A stretch of DNA of 64,000 nucleotides from Conoideocrella luteorostrata (lineage: Eukaryota > Ascomycota > Sordariomycetes > Hypocreales > Clavicipitaceae), in assembly GCA_032433595.1 (NCBI GenBank), contig JASWJB010000022.1, positions 203,148 through 267,147 of the forward strand, in the 5' to 3' direction. A model generated the notes under the pieces. The model saw nothing but the letters and a program-made list of their open reading frames with translations. It had not been told where the DNA came from and ran no database searches. Shown here one piece after another: positions 10,438-21,184 of this stretch. The stretch's first letter is position 1. Each line of letters opens with the position of its first letter. The position numbers were made by a program, and so were the translations under genes.

Positions 10438-13113
10438 TTAACCATCGTGTGGTGGGCGGAAATCTTCATATTCAAAGGTGGACCAATTCACAACATCTGT
10501 TACCTTTTTCCGGAGCTGCGCGAAGTGTTCCTTCATCTTCTCTACTTCTTCCTTAAGTAGACTATTTGCAGCCTCATCATATTGGGTCTCGAGGACGGTA
10601 TCTGTAAGTCCAAGGATCATGCTTAAGAGAAGTCCTTCTTTTGGATGTTTGGGCACAGGAGGAATGATCGGATTGACAAGAGACGCAGGAGGTTGGTCAC
10701 TTAAAATATAAGGAATGCCTCTTTCTTGTCTCTCTATTTCCGCTGCCGCAAGTTTTGCATCCTCGTAAAGTTTTCCACACTTTATAGCAATGAGAATTTG
10801 GAGTCCTTGACGTACTTCCTTTCCGCCCGGGAAGACTTCGGTAAGCTCTTCTTCCTTAAGCTGACCTTGGATTACTCTGACGACCTCAATTGCGTGTCGT
10901 ATAGCAAGCATATCCGTAAGTGCGTCTGACAAGTCCACCCCTGATTCCTCTTGCACCTCCCTTTTTATGTAATCCCGCCCAGAGAGAAGCAATTCAATAT
11001 TGTCAATGTGCGCTAATCCTTTTGATTGGCCGACAATAAATGCAGTATCTAAGAGCCGCGGCATTGCCACAGGAACAGTCTTCAGATATTCTCCTACTGC
11101 AACTAGATGTGTGCGAGCAACCCCATAAGGGTCTTTCTCGATTAGCGCCTCGATCCCGGCTGTTACGAACGTAAGAACCACTTTTTGAAGAAATTGCTTC
11201 CACTTTGGGTCTGAATATGCTTCGACGTTTTTTTGACTTGTGAACCGTTTTACGAATTCCTCGTTAAAGGTTTCGCCCACCTTCCTTAGCGAGAGGGCGG
11301 TACCGCTGGTAAAATTGGCAGGGATATCGATCAGAAGCAGACGCTGCCTGTGTATAGCACTGCCCGATGAAGCATTTCTCATCTTTTCAATAGCTTCCCG
11401 GCATCCAGTTTCAAACTTTGCCCGATCCAGCTTCGCGTCGGGCTCAAGTGTCTCGCTACTTGCATTTAGCGCCCCAATTCCCTGTGCGGCATTAGATATA
11501 ACGCCCACAGCGCTGACTGCTAGAGTATTGTTTAACTTGAAGGCAAAGTCTTGATGTGGATTGTGATAACTATGCGAATATATGTACCTGAACACTTTTT
11601 CGTGAAGGAACCGGGTCCAAACGTCATCGCGCGCCCGAAGCCCTTCTTCCTTGGTTGGTGGATTGGGAGGAGGAGTGAAAAGTTGGACCGCAAGTCGAGC
11701 TAAATGAACCAGTAAGCCTAGAGGAAGGAATCCGCCTAGGATCAAGGCATCACCAATAAAACACAAGGCAGAGTCCATTGCAATAAGAGCAGTGTCCTCC
11801 TTGTGTTCTAATGCAGCTGCTATACTAACAGAACATCCCACAAAGGGGATAATAGCTGTAATTGCCGCGGCCCGGTCCAAGGCAGTTGAGTTTGTTATAA
11901 AGGCGTGGACAACTCCGCCTACCCATAAAGCATTTCCGATTTCTCCACCTATGCCGCTTCCAGGACGCAGTTTCGGCGATGTAGGCTTGAGCGGGGTATA
12001 CTTGAGAATCTTTGTTCGAATGTCTGAGAGCGACTTCACTCCCTTCGCTTCCCACTCCCATGGTATTTTATTGAACTTGTGTCTCGTTGCAAGCTCCGAA
12101 AATTCTTTTTCTGACACCTTCTCAGCCTTCCTGGCTGCCTCAATCTGCTTAGGGGTCGCCGAGCCGTTCTCCTCGGGCAAGACTGGTACATTAATACAAC
12201 CCCCATTCGTCCGCTTGCAATGCACGGATGGCTGGCCGCCGTTCTTATTTGGTGATGGTACATAGAAGGTGCTGCCCCCGACAGGGTATTTTATGTTAAA
12301 CTGCAGTGGGTTATTCCTAGCCAGTCCAACTGCTTTGCCATTCTTATCAGCAAAGTTTAGACCACTTTCCTTAATATCTGCACCCTTGTGTTTGCTCCAT
12401 GGTTCATTCTTCCACGCTTCGTGTCCATCGGGGAACCCTGCCAGCTCGTAATTTGGTCCACCTGCCTTCAAGTTGTTGTACTTTGGCTTATTATAATCAT
12501 CATTGGCTATTTTCTTTCGGTCTTTCTTGCCTGTGTCCCTGCCATCAGCCAGTTTAGTGTAGCTAACGACCTGGTCCCATTTAATGCCTCCGGTTGCTAA
12601 GAACTCTCTCTCGGACTTGTGCAAGAGATATGGTTCCCCCGTAGAAGTAGTCTTACTCCCTCCAAGAGTAGTAAAGGTATCGATGAAATTTGGCGTCGCA
12701 TGTATTTCGTATAGATAAGCGACCCGTCCGGGAGAAGCAAATATTTCTGCTCCTTGTGGTCGGAGTGAGGTAGAAACATAGGGTGATGAACCCCCACCCA
12801 GGGAACTGTGTGAGTGCTCATAAATGCTAAATTTAGCATTTGACAGATCCGCTTGTCGAGGTGGAAATCCGCCTTGCTCCTTGGCTATGTTAGGAGGCAT
12901 CGCATCGACACGATAGACACGGGATGGCTCTGTGGGGAGTCCGCGTTTTTGAATGGCTTTAGTGGCGAAGCTGTAATTAGTCTTGTTTGCGCCATCTGCA
13001 ATTGATTTAAGAATGGTGTTGCTATTGGGTGCTGCATCTTTGCCTGTATTTGCAGATATTCTTTCTGCAATGATATGACCTGCAAATAGGACAAGGAATT
13101 TGGAAGGCTTCAT
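10438..13113 (-). CDS. Secreted heat-labile-enterotoxin-A-like ADP-ribosyltransferase
   Basis: Single-exon 891-aa protein with an N-terminal hydrophobic stretch (residues ~5-20, probable signal peptide). Residues ~60-190 form an ADP-ribosyltransferase domain of the cholera/heat-labile enterotoxin A group, which transfers ADP-ribose from NAD+ to host proteins. All three expected active-site elements are visible: Arg in RVYRVD (R68), STS in PYVSTS (114-116), and the E-x-E pair in SEREF (E168, E170) just before GGI. The remaining ~650 residues are unlike bacterial A2. They include two or three hydrophobic helices (about residues 425-515) and a long helical C-terminal region of unknown function. 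Such genes are multiplied in insect-pathogenic Hypocreales, where they are candidate virulence factors. The frame is intact. The target and delivery route are unknown. Confidence 0.8.
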   Translation of the reverse strand: MKPSKFLVLFAGHIIAERISANTGKDAAPNSNTILKSIADGANKTNYSFATKAIQKRGLPTEPSRVYRVDAMPPNIAKEQGGFPPRQADLSNAKFSIYEHSHSSLGGGSSPYVSTSLRPQGAEIFASPGRVAYLYEIHATPNFIDTFTTLGGSKTTSTGEPYLLHKSEREFLATGGIKWDQVVSYTKLADGRDTGKKDRKKIANDDYNKPKYNNLKAGGPNYELAGFPDGHEAWKNEPWSKHKGADIKESGLNFADKNGKAVGLARNNPLQFNIKYPVGGSTFYVPSPNKNGGQPSVHCKRTNGGCINVPVLPEENGSATPKQIEAARKAEKVSEKEFSELATRHKFNKIPWEWEAKGVKSLSDIRTKILKYTPLKPTSPKLRPGSGIGGEIGNALWVGGVVHAFITNSTALDRAAAITAIIPFVGCSVSIAAALEHKEDTALIAMDSALCFIGDALILGGFLPLGLLVHLARLAVQLFTPPPNPPTKEEGLRARDDVWTRFLHEKVFRYIYSHSYHNPHQDFAFKLNNTLAVSAVGVISNAAQGIGALNASSETLEPDAKLDRAKFETGCREAIEKMRNASSGSAIHRQRLLLIDIPANFTSGTALSLRKVGETFNEEFVKRFTSQKNVEAYSDPKWKQFLQKVVLTFVTAGIEALIEKDPYGVARTHLVAVGEYLKTVPVAMPRLLDTAFIVGQSKGLAHIDNIELLLSGRDYIKREVQEESGVDLSDALTDMLAIRHAIEVVRVIQGQLKEEELTEVFPGGKEVRQGLQILIAIKCGKLYEDAKLAAAEIERQERGIPYILSDQPPASLVNPIIPPVPKHPKEGLLLSMILGLTDTVLETQYDEAANSLLKEEVEKMKEHFAQLRKKVTDVVNWSTFEYEDFRPPHDG

Positions 13114-14761
13114 AATTTGTGAGGTTGTGCCTGTACGATCCTAAGCCATAGACCATGTGGATAAGATAAAGAAGAAAGTCTTCAGCTATTGATTGATTGG
13201 GCAGTTTTGAGCAGTTAATGGACATCGGTAAGCGTAGACGGAGCTGGGACGTTTTATATTCTGGGAACAAGGCCTGAATCGTGCGCCGTGGCATAACGCC
13301 ACTCCATTACCATGCGTATTGTGCACCACATAAATCTTAATTTTACTACATCATCCCACATCTCTAGATACCTATTTGCCGTATGACAACTAAATTTAAT
13401 TTATGGGTTACAATGCCAAAGTTGTGAGTCATGAGGCCATCGCTATATCCGTACCAAGTCAGTTTCACATTGCAGTTTGAGGTTTTTGTTCATGCCGTTG
13501 CTAGCAATTTAAAGTTTAGACCCACAGCGTTGATTGAAGGACTATCATTACATTAATGTGGTAATGCAAGCCGGATTATTGACTCATACGAAGACCCGGG
13601 CTAAGTGGGCCACGTGGCAAAGCGGACGTATTGCGTCTGTAGGCTAAAGTGTCGAGCCACGGTAAACGTTCCTGACTACCCCATGTTTAGATATATAACC
13701 TGTCTCGATGCCGCGGCCTGAAGCTCCATTTCAGCTTGTTGTCCGCTTACGTCCAACTTTACAAATTCTTTCACGGGGGTAACAGTGCGCCTATTCTCTC
13801 TCACATATATTACCATAGATCTCAAAAATACCGGGAAAGCCTTTAAATTTACAATGGTTCGATTTTTGATTGTTGTCCTGGCCAGTAAGCAACACATCCT
13901 AGAAATTCTCTGACGCGCAATTTGACGCGGGCTGGCTAATGTAGAACTTGCCGAGCAGTCGCCACATCCTGCATGGCGCTCTCTGCCAGCAAAAATATGC
14001 CTGGACATGAACACACAATCTCCCGAGACTTCAGCAAACGCAAAGAGGCACAGGTTGGCAGTACGGAGGACCCTGCGGATACCAAGCGGAAGTTGATACA
14101 GGAGGCCCGAGAGGCTGCTATGCAGATTGAAAAGATGCTTGCTCAAATGTTAGGTAACACGACTAACAAGCCTGATGCCAAGGGCTAACTTAAGACTAGT
14201 TGGCTATAGTAGGTCTTTAAAAATTTCGTGCTCTCATATCATCCAGTCTCAGCTAGGTTGTAGTGCATCTGTGCCGTAGTTTAAATTGCGTACGGGAAAT
14301 TTTTGCTAGACTTAGTTAAACACTAGACTACCCCCCGCTTTAGCCTATTACAATAACTATGACTTGCTGGAAAGGAAATAGGAACCTTTGAGAGACTCTG
14401 CATATATAATGAAATAAAATACACTATGGACTTTTACTATCCCAGCCCAGCCAGATAGAATAGCGCAAGCGTAGTCTCCGTAATTTACTGCAACAAACTT
14501 ATATGAAATAAGATCACCTCTCCGCGTCTAATTGCTAGTGTGTGGGTGGAAGAAGACCTCCGAAGCAAGAAGGATGATTGCAGGTGAAATTTTGGATTGA
14601 CCGAATTGGTCACACTAAGGTATAAGAACGGTTTTAGCTTGCTAGATCAGATAGATCAACAAGTTTGTCCTATTGTATTGAATTCGACTCTTTGTTTGGA
14701 GCTTTGCTCCTGTGTTCTTGTGATCAATTTTCCATCCCGACGTGCCAGGAAGAGCGATAAC
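13114..14761. other. Intergenic region upstream of the enterotoxin-like gene
   Basis: Contains the presumed promoter of the gene at 10438-13113. A 71-codon ATG frame at 13973-14188 (+) encodes a hydrophilic helical peptide but has no other support. The rest looks non-coding and moderately AT-rich. Confidence 0.35.
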
Positions 14762-15058
14762 TGTTGAGACTAGAGATGCTCGTCAGGATAATCAGTACTG
14801 TAGATAGCTAGCAAGGTCACAAGGTCATATGACAAGGTTAAGTTACAAGGTCAAGTCACAAGGTCAAGTCACAAGGTTAGGTCACAAGGTCGCAAGGTTA
14901 CGAGGATACAAGGCCTGAATAGTAACATAAAGATGTTGCTTTCAGGCTCTTCAGGAAGTCGAAGAATCATCACAAGTATTCAATCAATTCAATTCAATCC
15001 TTCTGTTCCTATCAATTTCCACTACCCACAAATTGCTCAAAGTGCTCATAACGCAACA
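14762..15058 (+). mobile_element. Solo LTR (TGTTGAGA...CGCAACA family) with TSD ATAAC and internal minisatellite
   Basis: Begins TGTTGAGACTAGAG and ends CATAACGCAACA. It is flanked by ATAAC at 14757-14761 and 15059-15063. It shares CTCTTCAGGAAG, the CATTCAATTCAAT region and the 3' end with the LTR at 20307-20624. About 100 bp of CAAGGTCAAGTCA-type tandem repeats lie inside it (14811-14910). Confidence 0.85.
14811..14910 (+). repeat. Minisatellite of ~13-bp CAAGGTCAAGTCA units
   Basis: About seven or eight imperfect copies of (A)CAAGGTCAAGTCA in tandem inside the LTR at 14762-15058. The related LTR at 20307-20624 lacks the array, so it expanded after the two copies diverged. Confidence 0.75.
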
Positions 15059-15063
15059 ATAAC

Positions 15064-16924
15064 CTTCAATGTAGTTGTGAGACCATTTAATCTCACTGCT
15101 CAGATGGTCTCTACATGCCGCTTTCAGCGTTTCTTAATTTGTTGCGATTGAATTGACTTTGTGTCGCTGGGCGTGTGTCAAACACCGGCATATGTGTATT
15201 GTGGATGTGTGCTTTGGGCCGACAAACTAGCAAGAATGCGTTAGGGGGCGTCTGCAGGTGATTCCATGACCGCCTGCCCTGGTATATATAACAATACAGG
15301 AGCACGTACAATGCTCCTGTAACATAACGCGACAGGTTATCACTCTTTGCCCATCTACACAATAAGGTGTATGTTAATATTGAACGCTTGTGGGGTTACA
15401 AAAAGAGCGAGTACAATGGTGACGCAGCCGTTGATTGTATCCATAGATACTATGCAATGCACAAATAAAATTCGGAATAACCTTGTTGTTTATCTTGTGT
15501 GCGGCTTCGCCGAACCACGTTTCGCCGAAGCGGCGAAGTCGTAACAAGGAACTGTGTCCGTTATAATTTCAAGGCTACGAGTCTTCGGTGGTACTTACAA
15601 TGCAATGTCGCCATTTTCTTAAACAATAGCTTGTCCAATTTTGAGGTCCTGATATTAAAACGTTTCCTCTAGTGCGAGTCAGTTGTACTGCTGGCCTGTT
15701 CTTCCGCCTTCCGCAACCTCCACCGGGCTACGAATGCTTGCTCTTTTCCGACAGGCATCCCTTGCCCGGGTCAACACCAACCGTTCCAAGTGCAAGGCGC
15801 CCAATCACAGCTTAGTGATCCGCCCATAGTTGCTGTAAATTGGACGACCCGCTTTCTAGCACATCAGAGATAGCAAACGGTTACAGAAGAAGCTTTACGC
15901 TGACCGTTAGGCATCGGTGGACCTCAGCCGAGTAGCCAAATCCTCGCAGAAGCCTCGTAACATATGCCAGGCGCAGGGATAATGTCTGACGACACGTGGA
16001 ATAACTACTATGTCAGGAAGAAAAGAACACACCAAACACCCAGTGAACCTGGCTGTACTATTCAGTATCAATTGATCAAATTGTTCGTGCACTCAGGATA
16101 CCTTTGCCAGATGGTCCGAATTAACTATGGTGCAAACGGGTTAGCAGCCCAAGGCTATCAATCGAACTTGTAGGTATTGGGTTGCTTCTCCATTGAGCCT
16201 ATAGTCTTGTTCAGTTGTATCCAATCAAATGGTTCATGTACTCAACTAGTCAATATTAAGTAACAATAAGCTTTTAAAGGCAAAGTTAAAATTTTAAAGT
16301 GTTCGTTTGCTTCACAAAGAAGGCGTGGTTTTTCTTTATTCTGAAGGAATACTGCGTTAACTATAAATACACGAAGTAAGGCTAACTAGAATTATCCTTG
16401 GGAAAGAAATTCTTTTCCCCACGCAGCTACCCTACGGGTGCTTAAATTCCAGCACAAAGCATTATTAAATCCCAAGTACTTGTCTACATAGTATATTCTC
16501 GCGGAGGCTATACAAGAATGTCATCAGATTTAAACTAAAGAATAAGATATATAGTTCTAATATATCCCTGCATGTACTAGTATGCCTAGTAATAATAAAG
16601 CAGCTAAGGATACTACTTTATAGTCAGAGCATTAACTAAAGCTAGACTCTAGGTAGACACTGTAGTATTAACTAAGTCTATTATTTGTAAAACTATATAA
16701 ATTAAGTAAGAGGCTTCCTAGGAGATAGCTAAGTATAGAAGAGAGCCCTTTAATCTTAGGGTTAAACTAGGGACAGTAACACTAGGAAGAGCTTGCGTGT
16801 CCAAGTTGCTGAGTTGCAGCGTAGCTGTGACATAGCGCCGTGACTGACATACTTCAAGTTATCGTTAAATTCTACTAGCTACCTGGCCCATAAAGCTCAA
16901 GCGCTCATCCGAAGCCTTGCGATA
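15064..16924. other. Gene-poor, partly RIP-like DNA
   Basis: No supported gene. A 9-bp-stem hairpin (ACAGGAGCA/TGCTCCTGT) lies at about 15295-15320 and a GC hairpin (CTTCGCCGAA...TTCGCCGAAG) near 15508-15540. From about 16500 to 16780 the sequence is strongly TA-rich. Confidence 0.4.
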
Positions 16925-18835
16925 CTATTTCTCTCGTCGCCCGAATAGTACCACGCCACGCTCTTTGTCGATTACTCCTCTGCGTCCTATAACGACATTG
17001 TCGCTGCTACGATAGGGTTTGCTGTTTGCAATGCAGTTAGTCTCGGGCTCATCTGGCACTGCGCCCTCCAGGATATAACGCGAGGCGATGGCATCGGTGC
17101 AGTTGGACTTGTCAGCGAGCGAGCTGTGCCCATAGCCGTGGTGAACGATGAGGCGACCGCTGCGACCGAGGTCGGCGAGTGTTTCACGGCCCCAGCGGAG
17201 TGGTGTGGCTGGATCATACGTCCCGGATATGAGCAACGCAGGGGCCTTGAGGGTAGCGTTAAAAGGACCACGGAATACCTCGGCCGCTGTAGGCCAGTAC
17301 TTGACGAAGTTTTGGCACGGGAACGAGCCGAAAAAGTTGGAACTTCCCCCAATCTGTGACTGTTCAGTCATGTTGCGCCATAGTTGTTCCCAGAAGTCGA
17401 GGTTTGGCGGCGGCGGCGAGTCAAAAGCATCAGAGCAGACTACCATGTTGAAAAGCTCGTCCGTGCTAGGAACTGCGCCTGACAACGGAGACGGCGCGGG
17501 CGGACGGTTGTAATTTTGCCCGGGTCCGGTAACCTGAAAGTCCACAAAGGTGTTGGCCGCTCCGGTCGTATTGCCAGCCTCGAGCTGGGCCAGTGAAGAC
17601 GCCAAAGACGGCCAATTTCCAGGATCATACAAGGCGTTATAGATGGCCCCGGTAACACTAGAGTATGTGATAAGCGTTGGCCCAGTTTTGGGCGAATATG
17701 TCGATGCCGGCCGTTTAAGTAGCAATGCGAATAGCTTGTCCATTCGGTCCTTGAGGCTGGCCAGCGTGACCGGCTCATTGGCGCCGCCCGCCGGTCGACG
17801 TGCAAGCTCGCAAAGATCCGGCCCGGCCTTCACGCATTCCCCAAGAAACCCGTCATTCCAAGCTGCTGTGATGTTGTCAAGGCTTGTCGTGGCAAAGCCG
17901 GATATCGTCCGATCGTCCTTAGTGCCGTCAATGCCATCCAATATCAGGCGGCCCACCGACGCTGGGAACATGGCGATATACGTCCGCGCAATATCCGTCC
18001 CATAGCTAACCATGTATCCTGTCAACTCGGACTCATTGAGTGCCATCCGGATCTGCTCTAGATCGCGGGCAACAAAGGCTGTGGTTAAAAACCGTGGCAA
18101 GTCACCCAACCTTTCCTTGCAGCCCTGAAAGGTGGCATCATTTACTGCGTCAACAAACTCAAGTTGTTTCCTAGGTGATGGTGAGTCCTTGATATCCTTG
18201 GTTATGTGCGTAGTCCACCAGAACCTGTCAGCATTGGAGGGGAAGCACGCCACTGGGGGCAGCGAGGCGCCCACACCTCGAGGATCCCAGCCCAATACAT
18301 CGTATTTGCTGTTGCTTAGACGCGCCGTTGTATCTTGGCCTCCACCCAAGGCAAAACCCACACCGCTGCCGCCTGGGCCACCCGGGTTGACGACGATTGT
18401 TCGCTCACTCTTGTTTCCAGTCCCAGACACCTGGTATTTAGCTACCGCAAGCCTCACAATGCGCCGATCAGACTTGTTGGTATAGTCAATGGGCACATCT
18501 AGGTAGCCGCAAAGGTATAAGCCGCGTCGGGCAGAGGTACAATTCTGCCCACAATCTGCTAATTCTTTTCCCCATTTCCAGTGCTCAGGATTAGGATCAA
18601 ACTGCGTGGCCCAGCTGTGGTCGGCATGGGTGTCATTCAGTGAGGGAATTGTCGTTGTGTTGGTGCAAGGGAGGAAATGAAATCGGTCACCTGGCCTCGG
18701 GAATTGTCCAGAGGTAGCGTTTCGTGGATACAGCTGCCTTCCTCGACCATGTAAAGTCGATAAGTCATGTTGATGGCTTGGGTAAACAAGCAACAGCAGC
18801 AAGGAGAGTGGAGCAAAACCCACCATCTTCAACAT
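16925..18835 (-). CDS. Secreted alpha/beta-hydrolase peptidase, S33 / tripeptidyl-aminopeptidase-like
   Basis: Single-exon 636-aa protein with a signal peptide (FAPLSLLLLLVYPS, residues ~7-20) and many N-glycosylation sequons. It resembles fungal and actinobacterial tripeptidyl aminopeptidases that release N-terminal peptides. The oxyanion loop NPGGPGGSG is at ~150-158 and YDVLGWDPRGVGAS at ~178-191. The nucleophile elbow is MVSYGTDIARTYIAMFP with Ser277. The C-terminal TAP-like segment has ALLISGTYDPATPL (acid Asp, ~545) and HHGYGHSSLADKSNC (His, ~575). The residue two before the serine is Met rather than the usual Gly of G-x-S-x-G. The frame is intact, so it is probably expressed and active outside the cell, though the elbow change should be noted. 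Confidence 0.85.
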   Translation of the reverse strand: MLKMVGFAPLSLLLLLVYPSHQHDLSTLHGRGRQLYPRNATSGQFPRPGDRFHFLPCTNTTTIPSLNDTHADHSWATQFDPNPEHWKWGKELADCGQNCTSARRGLYLCGYLDVPIDYTNKSDRRIVRLAVAKYQVSGTGNKSERTIVVNPGGPGGSGVGFALGGGQDTTARLSNSKYDVLGWDPRGVGASLPPVACFPSNADRFWWTTHITKDIKDSPSPRKQLEFVDAVNDATFQGCKERLGDLPRFLTTAFVARDLEQIRMALNESELTGYMVSYGTDIARTYIAMFPASVGRLILDGIDGTKDDRTISGFATTSLDNITAAWNDGFLGECVKAGPDLCELARRPAGGANEPVTLASLKDRMDKLFALLLKRPASTYSPKTGPTLITYSSVTGAIYNALYDPGNWPSLASSLAQLEAGNTTGAANTFVDFQVTGPGQNYNRPPAPSPLSGAVPSTDELFNMVVCSDAFDSPPPPNLDFWEQLWRNMTEQSQIGGSSNFFGSFPCQNFVKYWPTAAEVFRGPFNATLKAPALLISGTYDPATPLRWGRETLADLGRSGRLIVHHGYGHSSLADKSNCTDAIASRYILEGAVPDEPETNCIANSKPYRSSDNVVIGRRGVIDKERGVVLFGRREK

Positions 18836-19723
18836 AAAGTGTTACAAGTCAAAGATAGGTAGGTTCGCAGACCAAAGTCCCTATGCTTATATATTATTGC
18901 CTTAGACTGTGTCGACTTAACTTATCTCATGGACGAAGCAACTATGCAGGGTGCTGCGACTGTTCGTCGATAAAAGTCACAAGTAGGTTGGGGCAGTGAG
19001 TCCTGGCGTTGACAACGTTAAATCTCGACTGCCATCAGCCCATTTTATAGTCAATTCCTCTTGGTAGGTCTAAATCATTGCCCTGTCTGACTCGTGAATT
19101 CTGTGGGGACCCCGCAAAGCGCAAAGGATAACCCGCCTTCGGCATAATATAGAGGTTTAATTTCGCTAAGTATCTGTCGTATCAACATGGCTTCGGTGAA
19201 AGGGGCGCGGTCGTAGCTTATTCGACAGACAGGTGCTTTTGTATTATTCTGTCTTGAGCTAAGAAGATAAGAAAGGGGCGCAGCTCATCCGCTGGGCAAC
19301 AACGTGTCATTTCGCGCAGCAGCTGCAATAACATGATGATTTTCATGTCTTTGCCCGAGAAAGATGGGGTGGTAATATTACATTTACCCCTGCACATGGA
19401 GGGGTTCTCGAGGCCATGCTCGAAGTAGCTCGTAGTTGTTGACGCGCGCCGATAGGTAGGCTGCTCATAGTCAGTGTTACATCAATGAGGCTGTGGGGGC
19501 AATCCGATATGGCCGCAAGCCCCAACAAAAGTCGCTGCTACTTGGAAATAAGTACCAATCTAACCGCGAACGCCAAGCATTTCTATACGAAGACATTTAA
19601 ATTTCTCTTTCAGGCAGCAGTTTATTCTCTAGTAACTTGCTGTAATCGGCCGCTTTCTGGCCAACTTTCGATCTCAAAAGACTTCCGCTGAAAGATCAGG
19701 CTGGGGTACAGACTATCATTGCT
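18836..19723. other. Promoter side of the peptidase gene and spacer
   Basis: The first few hundred bases upstream of 18835 are the presumed promoter of the peptidase gene. No further gene is recognised. Confidence 0.4.
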
Positions 19724-19724
19724 G

Positions 19725-20033
19725 GCTTCGCCTCAAAGTAGACAATGCTGTGGGCGGTGTTTGCGGACAACTTCCGACCCTCGCACTGACGCATAAATAC
19801 GATGTAGCAATGGGACTTTCTATGTTTGTAGAATGAATGACTTGATTGCATGACATGGGCATAGCGAGGAGGGTTATGCTCATGAATCTTCATTTTCAGG
19901 TAAAAAAAAAAAAAAATTCGTTTCGCGTCAAAGTAGGCAATGCCGTGGCGGTGTTTGCGGATAACGTCCGACTCCGCACGGACGCGTAAATACGACATAG
20001 CAATGAGACCTTCTATGTTTGTAGAATGATTGA
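19725..20033 (+). repeat. Pair of ~118-bp direct repeats (19725-19842 and 19919-20033)
   Basis: Both copies share TCAAAGTAG-CAATGC-GTGG, CGGTGTTTGCGGA, AAATACGA, and TCTATGTTTGTAGAATGA, at roughly 80-85% identity by eye. An A(14) run separates them just before the second copy. Many differences are C/T or G/A transitions, consistent with RIP. Confidence 0.7.
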
Positions 20034-20306
20034 CCTGGCCGAATCATTTAAATCTTCAATGGAGCCCTGCGTATCCAATTGACAGCGACTTGGCTCCACT
20101 AACTGGTTTGTCTACATCTGTGCTCGCTTTTTGTCTTGCAATCCACGGGGCACGGGCAACGCCTCATCTCAATTTATTTCGCCAGGAGAGATTATCCCTG
20201 GAGGGGCCCAAGCGCTAAGACGTTTACTGTTCCCACAGTTCAGACATGGACACCTGGCAAGTGCTACGAAATTCGTAGGAAGGCCGCACGGGGGGCCGGC
20301 TGCATG

Positions 20307-20624
20307 TGTTGAGAGGAGAATTGTTTCTGTTAGGAAGACCAGTGCCGTAAATAGCTAGACGAATGAGTACTTTGACATATCGGAGGTTTGAGGTCCTAGG
20401 AGGCACGAGAAACGTACTGAGGCACTGATATTGAGGGAATTACGGGAGCTCACGAAAGGAATAAATAGGAGGACTGTAGAGCTCTTCAGGAAGGTCAGAA
20501 CAACACGCAACGAACATCCTTCTTCAGTCATCAAGTCAAGTCATTCAATTCATTCCTACTAGCTCTGCCGATTGCCACTGTTGCAAATTGCTCTGTCACA
20601 CGTATGAAGGCACATAACGCAACA
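20307..20624 (+). mobile_element. Solo LTR (TGTTGAGA...CGCAACA family) with TSD GCATG
   Basis: The 318-bp element runs from TGTTGAGAGGAG to CATAACGCAACA, flanked by GCATG at 20302-20306 and 20625-20629. It contains an AATAAATAGG TATA-like core. It is a sister copy of the LTR at 14762-15058. Confidence 0.85.
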
Positions 20625-20629
20625 GCATG

Positions 20630-21184
20630 AGCCACCCGCTAGGACCGCGCCACCACCCTTGGTAAATACCGGTACTACGCGCCAATAAGAGGAACGCTCA
20701 GCTAATATAAATGAGCGATGGCATCGCTCGCTCGAGAAAGCGTACCAACTCACGCAGATAATGGAATGACTGGTATATAAGACCTGCTAAAACTTTACTA
20801 TTATAAATAGATCACTGCGTGTTCTTAGCTAGCTCTATTCATTCATCCATTCATTTATTACGCCCGGTGGAGAAAATCCAAGAGAGCAACTATTAGCCTA
20901 AAGAGCGTTACAATTCTGAAGTTCAGTCTTTTCTCATTAGAGCCCATACGTCTTGCTCGTCCATTTTCTGCTTTTCGCTTTGTCTCATAGCTATACGGAG
21001 TACTACGGTTTCTCACGGTTTATTATTATTCAAAGCAGACTAACTTGGAGCCTTTTCCCCAAGTGTTCAGTATCCTATCTACGGCAGCTAAAGCGGCGTC
21101 TACTGTATCTGATGTGAGTTAATTAGTAGGTGTGAAAGGGTGGATAATTGAGTTAGTGCTGGGTTGATGTAGTCGCTCCTGTCG
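20630..21184. other. Spacer between LTR and LINE remnant
   Basis: No gene recognised. Confidence 0.35.

Noticed and set aside
13676..14188. Opposing open frames of 156 (-) and 71 (+) codons
   Set aside because: Neither shows a domain, signal peptide or splice support. The plus-strand frame looks slightly protein-like but is too short to call.
14811..14910. Tandem CAAGGTCA units as a CRISPR-like array
   Set aside because: The genome is eukaryotic and the units are adjacent, with no unique spacers of constant length.
15535..15550. Sequence AAGTCGTAACAAGG identical to a conserved 3' motif of small-subunit rRNA
   Set aside because: Only this short stretch matches; the flanks bear no resemblance to rRNA or ITS sequence, so it is chance.
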